From positions 1-64,000 of the forward strand of contig CAUPES010000008.1 in the NCBI GenBank assembly GCA_963510375.1: a stretch of DNA of 64,000 nt, given 5' to 3'. The DNA is from Fastidiosipila sp963510375 (lineage in GTDB: Bacteria; Bacillota; Clostridia; Saccharofermentanales; Fastidiosipilaceae). A model generated the notes under the pieces. That model was not told where the DNA came from. It did no database searches and worked only from the letters and a program-made list of their open reading frames with translations. This document shows positions 37,098 to 44,753 of this stretch, in pieces; positions within the stretch are counted from its first letter, which is position 1, and each line of letters opens with the position of its first letter. A program made the translations under genes and the position numbers.

Positions 37098-38030
37098 TTA
37101 TTCAAACTTTTCACTAACACCATCTTCTATAACTTCTATACTAAATCCTGGTTGTTCTAATTGCTTTTTAATTTGCTTAAGGTAGAGTTTTGAACTAGCA
37201 TCAGAATTCTTTGGAATTATGATTAAAAGTTTCTTGTTTTTAATATTATTAACATCAATAGTTATCTTATCTTGCCCCCAGTCTTTTGTTCCTGAAAAAT
37301 TTTTTAATTTATTAGCTTGATAACTCACTTGATTATTTAAATTTTCAAAATTTTTATAACTTGGAGCTGTTAAATCCAAACTCATTATACTTGTTATTGT
37401 ACTTCCATTAACTTTTGCTACAACAGGATAAGAATGAGGAAGATTTGCCCCATATTTTTTTCTAAAATAATTACCTCTTTTGAAATTGTGCTCTGACCAT
37501 ATACTTTTTTCCTGTTTATCTTCCTTATTATCTTCTATTTCTAAACTATTAAGTTTTAAGCCACCCCAGTAAGGGATAGGTAATTTATAACTATATGTCT
37601 TAGCGCCTAATATTTTAGGACTAGAATACGAGAATTTATACTCTAAACCTTTTATTTCATCTCTTAATAATTGATAGTTTTCGTCCCTGATAAAAAAAAT
37701 ACTTATTCTAGGATTAACATTATTTTTCAACCAATAGTTTTGTCTAAGATTTAAACCTTTTGCGGTAATTCTATTTTCAAAATATTTCTTTATTTTTTCT
37801 TTATAGTCCTTAGCCGCATTACTTTTGAGATCCTTCTGATCTGATAAACTTAATAATAATTCTAATTCTCGTACAGCTGAATATCCTGCCTCCTGGTAAA
37901 GCAGATCAATTCTAATGCTAAAAATATACAAATAAATAAAACCAATAAAAATAAGTAATGCAGGTATTACAATTGCTGCCTCAATACTTAATGCAGCTTT
38001 ATCATCTTTGAAGCACTTCTTCAAAATCAT
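37098..38030 (-). CDS. TadE-like membrane protein (third gene of pilin-like cluster)
   Basis: 310 aa from the ATG at 38030 (GAGAG 5 bases upstream). The frame extends to 38087 but that part lies inside the preceding gene. A short basic N terminus (LKKCFKDDKAAL) leads to a hydrophobic segment SIEAAIVIPALLIFIGFIYL (about 14-36) as in TadE/TadF pseudopilins; the rest is extracytoplasmic, with several Tyr/Pro segments and no cysteines of note. No known catalytic motif. It overlaps the end of the DUF5702-like gene by 29 bases. Likely an envelope protein exported with its two partners. Confidence 0.65.
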   Translation of the reverse strand: MILKKCFKDDKAALSIEAAIVIPALLIFIGFIYLYIFSIRIDLLYQEAGYSAVRELELLLSLSDQKDLKSNAAKDYKEKIKKYFENRITAKGLNLRQNYWLKNNVNPRISIFFIRDENYQLLRDEIKGLEYKFSYSSPKILGAKTYSYKLPIPYWGGLKLNSLEIEDNKEDKQEKSIWSEHNFKRGNYFRKKYGANLPHSYPVVAKVNGSTITSIMSLDLTAPSYKNFENLNNQVSYQANKLKNFSGTKDWGQDKITIDVNNIKNKKLLIIIPKNSDASSKLYLKQIKKQLEQPGFSIEVIEDGVSEKFE

Positions 38031-39552
38031 AGCTACTCTCACTTTTCTTCGGATAAGCCCAAAATTTATTTTTATAATCACAAACAAAGGAAACCTTAGT
38101 ATAGTAATCTCTGTTCATGTTTGATTTAATCATTTTACTCATAACAAAATATTGTTTATTCATAGCTCTAAATAATCCGAGAAATCTTAAATAGTCAATA
38201 TAGTCTACTTTGACATTTAACATTCCTTTAACACTATTCCCAACTAAAGCTAGACTTTCACCCTTTTTTATACGTTTAAGATCATCAAACGCATTAACAA
38301 CAGAATCTATTAAAACTAAAACTTGTGCAATACTCTCTACATCTATAAGAACAAGACCTAAGGTTAATAATGCTACTGCACTACTGATGCCTGTAGCTAA
38401 AGCTCTTTTTGTGCGCATTGTACTAGCATTATTATTAATCGAAAAATAATTACTTAATACTCTAGTTGAATATATAAAAGTATTTATTATACCCATTGCA
38501 ATATTTTGATTTTCAACTGCTAAAAGAATTCGTTCAGCCTCGTGAGTTTGACTAAACTCTAACTTTGACATATTTTGTCCGGTTAGGGTTAAATAATCTG
38601 AATTGGCAGTATCAGGTCCTCTAACATGAGAATTAAATTGGTTCACTGTGTATTCAATCAGAAAAAATTTTTCTATTGGTGCAATAAAATCTTTTTTGCT
38701 TAAATTATGTATTTTTTCTAAATTCTCTATTACTGAAGCTAAAAATCCAGCTTCAGACTCCCCAGTATTAGCTCCATTAATTTCCTCGTTTAAACTTTTT
38801 GCATAAGATAACGACTTAAAAAAATCTTTCCAGTTTTCAATAGCGCCTTCATCGGCTTCGGTATTAGCTTCCAATTTATCTTGAGGTATTTTATAATTAT
38901 CATTCATTAAACTTATTGAATGCTCATAATAACTCTGTTTATTATTATTTTTTCTGTCAGATAAGTTTGCTTTTACACTTTTATCTTTATTTTTTATATT
39001 CTCATTTTTCTCATCTCCAAATCCAATCTTCTCAATAGCTGAATCTATTTTTTTTACACTATCTTTTAAACTCTCAAAGGAGACTTTTTTGTTATTTGAA
39101 GACAAGTTCTGCATACGGTCTTTAATATCATTAAAAACTTTAATTGGTATTCTTGTTGCCGAAAAACTATTAATTTGTTTCTTTAATATTTTTACATCAT
39201 ACAAATTATCATTAACTTCACTTAAAATTTTATGAGCAACATTTTCATTATGGAGATTTTCATTAATTACATCAGCTAATTCAGCATTCTCCTCAAATCC
39301 AAATAAACCATATCTTTCGTATAAATTCCGATCATAGTTAGCCAATTGATAATCGCCATATAAATACATTAATCTATCAATCTTTAGCTGCTCATTTATT
39401 ATTTTACAAGCATCAGCAATTCCCAAACTCATAAATACTATTGCTGGAATTAATATAGCCGACATTAAAGAAATACTGGCTTCTTTGTTTTTTATGATTA
39501 TTCTTTGAATATAAATAAGGAAATTTTTGTTAATTCTCATTTTCATTCTCAT
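38002..39552 (-). CDS. DUF5702-like membrane protein (second gene of pilin-like cluster)
   Basis: 516 aa. A basic N terminus of ~25 residues precedes a hydrophobic segment ASISLMSAILIPAIVFMSLG (about 26-45) and then a DRLMYLYGDYQLANYDRNLY stretch typical of DUF5702 proteins found with Tad-like loci in clostridia. A large, Lys/Asn-rich extracytoplasmic part follows, with another hydrophobic patch at about 385-420. Start at 39552, with AGGAAGG a few bases upstream; two further in-frame ATGs follow at once. Overlaps the first gene of the cluster by 23 bases. Function unknown. Confidence 0.65.
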   Translation of the reverse strand: MRMKMRINKNFLIYIQRIIIKNKEASISLMSAILIPAIVFMSLGIADACKIINEQLKIDRLMYLYGDYQLANYDRNLYERYGLFGFEENAELADVINENLHNENVAHKILSEVNDNLYDVKILKKQINSFSATRIPIKVFNDIKDRMQNLSSNNKKVSFESLKDSVKKIDSAIEKIGFGDEKNENIKNKDKSVKANLSDRKNNNKQSYYEHSISLMNDNYKIPQDKLEANTEADEGAIENWKDFFKSLSYAKSLNEEINGANTGESEAGFLASVIENLEKIHNLSKKDFIAPIEKFFLIEYTVNQFNSHVRGPDTANSDYLTLTGQNMSKLEFSQTHEAERILLAVENQNIAMGIINTFIYSTRVLSNYFSINNNASTMRTKRALATGISSAVALLTLGLVLIDVESIAQVLVLIDSVVNAFDDLKRIKKGESLALVGNSVKGMLNVKVDYIDYLRFLGLFRAMNKQYFVMSKMIKSNMNRDYYTKVSFVCDYKNKFWAYPKKSESSYDFEEVLQR

Positions 39553-39811
39553 TTTTCCTTCCTATTAAATTTTGATACGCATCGTCAACAGCGTGAACAA
39601 GCTCTAATAAGTATTGCGGATTAACTTCTATAAGTTTTTGAGTATTTCTAGACTTAACTTTATATATATGTTTCTCGTCAATATGCATATCTAAATACGA
39701 ATTAGAAATGTAGTACATTCTATAAAATTCCATCGGAAATTGAATTATTGAAAAAACAATAAAATAAAAAACTAACGGAATAATTAGTGCAGACTCCAAA
39801 ATTTCTGACAT
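39530..39811 (-). CDS. Small pilin-like membrane protein (first gene of cluster)
   Basis: 93 aa from the ATG at 39811, which has AGGAGG 8 bases upstream (the frame opens earlier at 39832, on top of that site). It has an N-terminal hydrophobic segment ILESALIIPLVFYFIVFSII at about 3-26 and a polar C-terminal part ending in Asn-Glu repeats (NENENEN). The short motif with small residues before I-P is shared with the next two genes. Its ribosome binding site lies in the arm of a strong hairpin (39819-39846). No family recognised with certainty. Confidence 0.6.
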   Translation of the reverse strand: MSEILESALIIPLVFYFIVFSIIQFPMEFYRMYYISNSYLDMHIDEKHIYKVKSRNTQKLIEVNPQYLLELVHAVDDAYQNLIGRKNENENEN

Positions 39812-39818
39812 AAAAATC

Positions 39819-39846
39819 ACCTCCTGTTTCAATTAAAACAGGAGGT
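39819..39846 (-). promoter_or_regulatory. Hairpin that looks like a terminator and sequesters the ribosome binding site of the pilin-like cluster
   Basis: A perfect 11-bp stem (ACCTCCTGTTT and its complement, 6-nt loop). On the minus strand the 3' arm contains the AGGAGG of the gene starting at 39811 and is followed by GATTTTT then the ATG. It lies 67 bases past the dtd stop. Confidence 0.7.
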
Positions 39847-39912
39847 AATAAATTATTTATCCACAAATATTGAAAAAATCACACAAGATTTTCTCTTTTT
39901 TAATAATTCTGA

Positions 39913-40362
39913 TTATTTTTTATCTAAAGAATCTAAAATTATAGTCACTGGTCCATCATTAATCAATGATACTTGCATGTCAGCACCATATTCACCAGTT
40001 TTAACAGTTAAATTATAATTCCGCAATTCTGCAGCAGTTTTTTTATATAAATCTTCTCCCAGATCAAATCCTGCAGCTCGACTAAAACCTGGTCTATTAC
40101 CTCTTTTAGTATCCGCATAAAGTGTAAATTGGGATACAAGTAAGATATCACCTTCAACTTGCTCTAAATTTAAATTCATTTTCCCTTCAGAATCAGTAAA
40201 AATACGCATCCCAGCAATTTTTTTGGAAATCCACTTCATGTCTTCTTCAGTGTCGTCTTCACTTACACCTAATAATACCAAAAAACCTTGCTTAATTTCA
40301 GAAATGACATGTTCTGCTATAGATACTTTCGCCTCTGATACTCTCTGAACTACAGCTCGCAT
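39913..40362 (-). CDS. dtd: D-aminoacyl-tRNA deacylase
   Basis: 149 aa. Hydrolyses D-amino acids from mischarged tRNA. The start MRAVVQRVSEAKV, the QFTLYADTKRGNRPGF block (with the SQ/FTL active-site motif) and the NDGPVTIILDS ending (the GP motif region) are diagnostic. Its ATG overlaps the stop of the methylglyoxal-synthase-like gene by one base (TAATG), so the two are translationally coupled. Confidence 0.96.
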   Translation of the reverse strand: MRAVVQRVSEAKVSIAEHVISEIKQGFLVLLGVSEDDTEEDMKWISKKIAGMRIFTDSEGKMNLNLEQVEGDILLVSQFTLYADTKRGNRPGFSRAAGFDLGEDLYKKTAAELRNYNLTVKTGEYGADMQVSLINDGPVTIILDSLDKK

Positions 40363-40751
40363 TATTTAACCAACTCTCTCCAGTCAAGATCTCCTCTATC
40401 TATTGCTAAAACTAAGATTTCTGCAGTCGCTAAATTACTAGCATAAGGAATATTATTTTGATCACAAGCTTGCATTAGGATATTACTTCTGTCATAACTA
40501 TCGCTTGCTGGGTCTTTCAAAAATATAACTGCATCAATTTCGTTATATCCTGCTCTAGCCGCCATATAATTGATACTTGCGTTGACATCAGTTGCTATTC
40601 CACCAATACTCAATCCAGACAATCTTTCTAAGGTTGGTGCAATATGACCTAAAGAAATTAATTCATGTTTCTTTAAAAGATTTTTGTATGCTATGCAAAA
40701 ATTAGTTAAGAGATCAACTTTTCTATTCTCCGCTAATAACACTATTTTCAT
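40362..40751 (-). CDS. Methylglyoxal-synthase-like protein lacking the family's catalytic residues
   Basis: 129 aa from the ATG at 40751, with AAGGAG 6 bases upstream (frame opens at 40781). Backbone similarity to bacterial MgsA is obvious: NFCIAYKNLLKKHEL, YNEIDAVIFLKDP, NIPYASNLATAEILV and RGDLDWREL. MgsA normally makes methylglyoxal from dihydroxyacetone phosphate. Compared with the family pattern as I know it, AHD is AEN, the phosphate-binding TGTTG is LGHIA, SGPxGGDQQ is replaced by IATDVNASI so the catalytic Asp is gone, and the PHxPD segment with the catalytic His is replaced by a shorter SYDRSN. Probably not a methylglyoxal synthase; role unknown. Coupled to dtd. Confidence 0.8.
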   Translation of the reverse strand: MKIVLLAENRKVDLLTNFCIAYKNLLKKHELISLGHIAPTLERLSGLSIGGIATDVNASINYMAARAGYNEIDAVIFLKDPASDSYDRSNILMQACDQNNIPYASNLATAEILVLAIDRGDLDWRELVK

Positions 40752-40923
40752 ATCCCACTCCTTCAACTTAAATTTGCACAAATACTTATAATTACGTTCA
40801 AATTTAAAATATGTTCAAACTACATTTCATTTTATCAATTACAATTGCTATATACAAGTCCTACTATACAACAATGCCAATTTATCCAATTTATATGATT
40901 GTTTATTGGTAAGTTTGTACAAG

Positions 40924-41634
40924 CTAAAAAAACATCTGATTATATCTTTCTTCTGACGCTAAACTAATAAATTTATTTTTCCCAATGATAATATGATCAT
41001 GTAATTTTATTCCTAAGATTTTTGATGCTTCAATAAATACTTTAGTTGTACTCAAATCATCATTAGATGGAGTCGGATTCCCAGATGGATGATTATGCAA
41101 AAGTATTAAACATGCTGCATTTGCTTTTAAAGCTTCTTTAAAAACATCACGAGGATATATAACTGTAGAGCTTAATCCACCAGTAGAAATAACTTTATCC
41201 TTTATTAAAAGATTCTTTCTATTTAAAAACAAAGCTCTTAGCTCTTCTCGCTCTAAATCTTCCATTTTCGGAGCAAAATGCTTCATAATATTATTTGGAT
41301 TTGAGCAATCTAAACGATCTGGCATAGGATCAAGCTTTGATCTATTAGCTAATTCAAAAGCTGCTAAAATCCTAATAGCTTTACTTATACCAATACCTTT
41401 GATTTGTATTAATTCTTCAACAGAAACTTTTTGTAGGCTTTCAAGGCCACCATTTGAGGTAAACTTTACAATTATTTCGTTAGCAGTATGAACAGCATTT
41501 TTGCCTTGACTTCCACTTCCGATTAAAATCGCAATTAATTCACTATCAGTTAAAGCCTCAGCTCCTAATTTATGAAATCTTTCATAAGGTCTTTCACTGC
41601 TTGGTAAAGATTTCATATCTAAATTATACTCCAT
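40924..41634 (-). CDS. radC: RadC-family JAB/MPN-like metalloprotein
   Basis: 236 aa. The N-terminal helix-hairpin-helix part (LESLQKVSVEELIQIKGIGI) is followed by a JAB domain with the metal motif LLHNHPSGNPTPSNDD (H-x-H-x10-D) and GLSSTVIYPRDVFKEAL. RadC proteins are widespread; a role in DNA repair has been questioned. The ribosome binding site GGGAG lies in a hairpin that also resembles the asnS terminator. Cytoplasmic. Confidence 0.93.
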   Translation of the reverse strand: MEYNLDMKSLPSSERPYERFHKLGAEALTDSELIAILIGSGSQGKNAVHTANEIIVKFTSNGGLESLQKVSVEELIQIKGIGISKAIRILAAFELANRSKLDPMPDRLDCSNPNNIMKHFAPKMEDLEREELRALFLNRKNLLIKDKVISTGGLSSTVIYPRDVFKEALKANAACLILLHNHPSGNPTPSNDDLSTTKVFIEASKILGIKLHDHIIIGKNKFISLASEERYNQMFF

Positions 41635-41638
41635 AAAA

Positions 41639-41665
41639 AATCACTCCCATTTTTTAGGAGTGATT
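41639..41665 (-). terminator. Hairpin after asnS, overlapping the radC ribosome binding site
   Basis: A perfect 9-bp stem (AATCACTCC and its complement, 9-nt loop) is followed on the minus strand by TTTT(T) and at once by the radC ATG. Its 3' arm carries GGGAG, the only ribosome binding site for radC. A TATAAT (41668-41663) overlaps the 5' side, so a transcript started there could lack part of the 5' arm. Confidence 0.65.
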
Positions 41666-41756
41666 ATAATAATTATTTTTACAAATAATTCTCTAAAACA
41701 TTTACAAATACTGAAAAAATACAACAAAAATAATGTATTTATTCAACGATTATAAA

Positions 41757-43157
41757 CTAAAATTCAGCATTTCCTGTTGTTCTAGGGAAAGGTATTACAT
41801 CTCTAATGTTACTTACACCAGTTAAGTACATAATAATTCGTTCAAATCCCAATCCATAACCTGCATGTGGTGTTGAGCCATATTTACGCAAATCTAGATA
41901 CCAATCATAATTATCAATATTCATTCCTCTAGCTTCAATTTCACGCACTAGGACATCATATCTTTCTTCACGTTGGCTACCACCAATTATTTCACCTATT
42001 TCAGGTACTAGACAGTCAAATGCTGCAACTGTTTTACCATCAGGATTAATATGCATATAAAAAGCTTTAATGTCTTTTGGATAATCAGTAACAAATACAG
42101 GACCTTGGAAATGAACTTCTGTTAAATATCTTTCATGTTCTGTCTGAAGATCTGAGCCCCACTCTAATGGGAATTCAAACTTTTTACCAGAATTTTGTAA
42201 AATACTAATTGCATCTGTATAACTAACTTTTGCAAAATCTGAATTTGCTACTTTTTCTAAACGTTCAATTAGACCGTCATAAACAGTTTCGTTCAAGAAC
42301 TCTAGTTCAGCTCTACATTTATCTAGAGTATGATTAATAATATGTTTTAACATAGCCTCAGCTAAGTCCATTGCTTCATCAATTCCTGCAAAAGCTATCT
42401 CTGGTTCTATCATCCAAAATTCAGCTGCATGTCTTTGTGTATTTGAATGTTCTGATCTAAATGTAGGACCAAATGTATAAATATTTCTATACGCTTGAGC
42501 AAAAGCTTCTCCATTCAATTGTCCACTAACTGTAAGATAACTAGCTTTACCAAAGAAATCCTCACTAAAATCAACTTCACCCTCTTCTGTTAAAGGCGGA
42601 TTCTTAGAGTTTAATGTTGTAACTCTAAACATATCTCCTGCACCCTCAGCATCACTACTAGTAATGATAGGTGTATGAACATACATAAACCCTTGTTGAT
42701 TAAAAAATTCATGTATAGCAAAAGCTGCTTCAGATCTAATTCTAAACACTGCGGAAAATAAATTACTTCTTGGTCTCAAATGAGCAATAGAACGAAGAAA
42801 TTCAGGAGTATGACTCTTTGGTTGAAGTGGATATTCTGGAGTACTTTCACCAACAATTTTTACAGCATCAGCTTTTAATTCAAAAGGTTGCTTGGCTTCA
42901 GGTGTAAGTACTAACTCCCCTTTAATTTCAAAAGCTGTAGAAATATTTTGACTTTTAATTTCGTCATAATTATCAGCTTTTTCTCTTTCTACTACAATTT
43001 GTAGGTTTTTAAAATATGTACCATCATTTAGTTGGATAAATCCAAACTTTTTCTGAATTCTTAATTGTCTTGCCCAACCATCAACTATAATTATTTGTCC
43101 AGCATATTTTTCAGGATCACTATAAAGTTCCCTAATTGTTATTTTCTGATCTGACAT
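41757..43157 (-). CDS. asnS: Asparaginyl-tRNA synthetase
   Basis: 466 aa from the ATG at 43157 (GGAGG 5 bases upstream; the TTG at 43169 overlaps that site). Class IIb synthetase: N-terminal OB-fold (IIVDGWARQLRIQKKFGFIQ), motif 2 (TFGPTFRSEHSNTQRHAAEF) and motif 3 (HAGYGLGFERIIMYLTGVSN). Residues in motif 2/3 follow the AsnRS rather than AspRS pattern. No T-box leader was found; the gene follows the SEC-C protein with only 14 bases between. Confidence 0.96.
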   Translation of the reverse strand: MSDQKITIRELYSDPEKYAGQIIIVDGWARQLRIQKKFGFIQLNDGTYFKNLQIVVEREKADNYDEIKSQNISTAFEIKGELVLTPEAKQPFELKADAVKIVGESTPEYPLQPKSHTPEFLRSIAHLRPRSNLFSAVFRIRSEAAFAIHEFFNQQGFMYVHTPIITSSDAEGAGDMFRVTTLNSKNPPLTEEGEVDFSEDFFGKASYLTVSGQLNGEAFAQAYRNIYTFGPTFRSEHSNTQRHAAEFWMIEPEIAFAGIDEAMDLAEAMLKHIINHTLDKCRAELEFLNETVYDGLIERLEKVANSDFAKVSYTDAISILQNSGKKFEFPLEWGSDLQTEHERYLTEVHFQGPVFVTDYPKDIKAFYMHINPDGKTVAAFDCLVPEIGEIIGGSQREERYDVLVREIEARGMNIDNYDWYLDLRKYGSTPHAGYGLGFERIIMYLTGVSNIRDVIPFPRTTGNAEF

Positions 43158-43171
43158 TATTTCCTCCAAAC

Positions 43172-43678
43172 TTATTTACCGTGACATTTTTTATATTTTT
43201 TACCACTACCACAGAAACATGGTTCATTTCTACCAATTTTATCGCTTACTGCGATATTATCAACTCTATATTGATGACCAATTGCTTCTTTCTTTTCTTT
43301 ATCGAAAACATTTTCCCAAGAATTCAATTCGAAAAGCCAAGGAGCCTGAGCTTCATGCATTTTATATAATAAAGTTTCAAAATCAATTTCTAAATTTAAT
43401 TCAGTATCTTCATTTACTTTATCCAAATCAATCTCTTTTTTTAGAGATGGATTAATACCCTCTAGGAACCCAATAAATAGAAGTGTTTCATCAGCAGCAT
43501 AGCCTAATTTTTCAGCTACCTCTTTGGCTTTTCCTTTTAAAACATTCTCAGGATAAGCTTTTAAAATTAAATCATAAGCATTTTGCTCTGTTTCATAATA
43601 TTTTTTGACAAATTCGTTATATTCCTTTTCGTCGTGATTATCTTCTATCTTTTTATTCCATTCTGAAAAATAGCTCAT
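43172..43678 (-). CDS. SEC-C zinc-motif protein of unknown function
   Basis: 168 aa. The body (residues 1-145) is helical, acidic and unlike any family I can name (WNKKIEDNHDEKEYNEFVKK). The last ~22 residues, GRNEPCFCGSGKKYKKCHGK, are a SEC-C zinc-binding motif nearly identical to that ending SecA in this window. SecA uses this motif to bind SecB or ribosomes; in other proteins it is an accessory motif. GGAG precedes the ATG. It is located between holA and asnS and is probably co-transcribed with both. Confidence 0.8.
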   Translation of the reverse strand: MSYFSEWNKKIEDNHDEKEYNEFVKKYYETEQNAYDLILKAYPENVLKGKAKEVAEKLGYAADETLLFIGFLEGINPSLKKEIDLDKVNEDTELNLEIDFETLLYKMHEAQAPWLFELNSWENVFDKEKKEAIGHQYRVDNIAVSDKIGRNEPCFCGSGKKYKKCHGK

Positions 43679-43699
43679 ATTATTACTCTCTCCACTTTT

Positions 43700-44752
43700 T
43701 TAAATATTTTTTGTTCTAAAATTTGCTACTTCTAATATTAACATTTCAATACTAGAATCTTGATCAATTTGACCAGTTTTTACATTATAATCCATCTCAC
43801 AAATAAGTAAATAAATTCTCTCAATTTCTTCAAGTGTAAAATGTTGTTTTTGTGAGTTCAATTTTTTGGCAACAAAATTACTTATACCCAATTTACTCAT
43901 TAATTCACTTGTATTGGAGCTAGTTTTAGCAGCATATAACTGTCTGAAATGTCTAGCAATCATAAATAGAATAAAAACAGGGCTGAATTTCTGCTCTAAC
44001 ATTATTCCATAAATTGAAAGTGCTCTGTCAACTCTGCTTTCAGCAACTGCATCTGTTAAGTCAAATATACCACCCCTCAAATCAGGTAAGGCTATCTTGT
44101 TAATCAAATCTAAATTAACAGCTTCAATCCCCTGATTTAAGCATACTAAAGAAATTTTTTCTAATTCATTTTTTAGTAAATACATTTCAGAATCACAACG
44201 TCCAATTAAGTTTTCTAATGCATCTCTTGTGATTTTTATATTACTTTTTCTTAGAATTGCAGCACTCCAATTCATCAAGGTATTTAAATCTTGTTTTGCA
44301 AATTCAGCAATAACACCATGTTCTTGTATAGCGCCTATAATTTTCTTATAGCGTTTTTCAACTTTCTCCTCTCTTAAAATAAGCAATGTGTTTGGATTTA
44401 AAGTAGTGAAAACTTCATTAAACTTTTCCTGTAAACTCTTGCCAGAAGCAGTAACTAAATTACTATTTCTAATCAATATAATCCTTTTTTCACTCATAAA
44501 ACTTGGAGTATTTATTTCAGAGATCAAGTCTGCAATATTTAAATTATCAGGATTAGATTTGCAATCTATCAATTTAAAATCTAATTGTTCCGTCCCAGGT
44601 GCCAGAATCTTATTTTTCAAAAGATCAATTGTATAATCAATTAAGAAAGTTTCTTCGCCAAAAAACAAATAAAAATCAGCTAAGTTCATGTCTTTTATAG
44701 CTTTAACTATTTCACTATAACTAAAAAAACTATCACCAGATTTTCTAGGCAT
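43700..44752 (-). CDS. holA: DNA polymerase III delta subunit
   Basis: 350 aa from the ATG at 44752, with GGAGG 5 bases upstream; only one base separates it from the comEC stop. Delta is the clamp-loader subunit that opens the beta ring. The start (ADFYLFFGEETFLIDYTIDL) and the middle AAA+-like domain (SEINTPSFMSEKRIILIRNS) and C-terminal collar (LEQKFSPVFILFMIARHFRQ) match the HolA family. comEC-holA adjacency is a standard Firmicutes arrangement. Confidence 0.93.
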   Translation of the reverse strand: MPRKSGDSFFSYSEIVKAIKDMNLADFYLFFGEETFLIDYTIDLLKNKILAPGTEQLDFKLIDCKSNPDNLNIADLISEINTPSFMSEKRIILIRNSNLVTASGKSLQEKFNEVFTTLNPNTLLILREEKVEKRYKKIIGAIQEHGVIAEFAKQDLNTLMNWSAAILRKSNIKITRDALENLIGRCDSEMYLLKNELEKISLVCLNQGIEAVNLDLINKIALPDLRGGIFDLTDAVAESRVDRALSIYGIMLEQKFSPVFILFMIARHFRQLYAAKTSSNTSELMSKLGISNFVAKKLNSQKQHFTLEEIERIYLLICEMDYNVKTGQIDQDSSIEMLILEVANFRTKNI

Positions 44753-44753
44753 T

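Noticed and set aside
43158..43171. T-box riboswitch before asnS
   Set aside because: Only 14 bases separate asnS from the preceding gene, leaving no room for a T-box.
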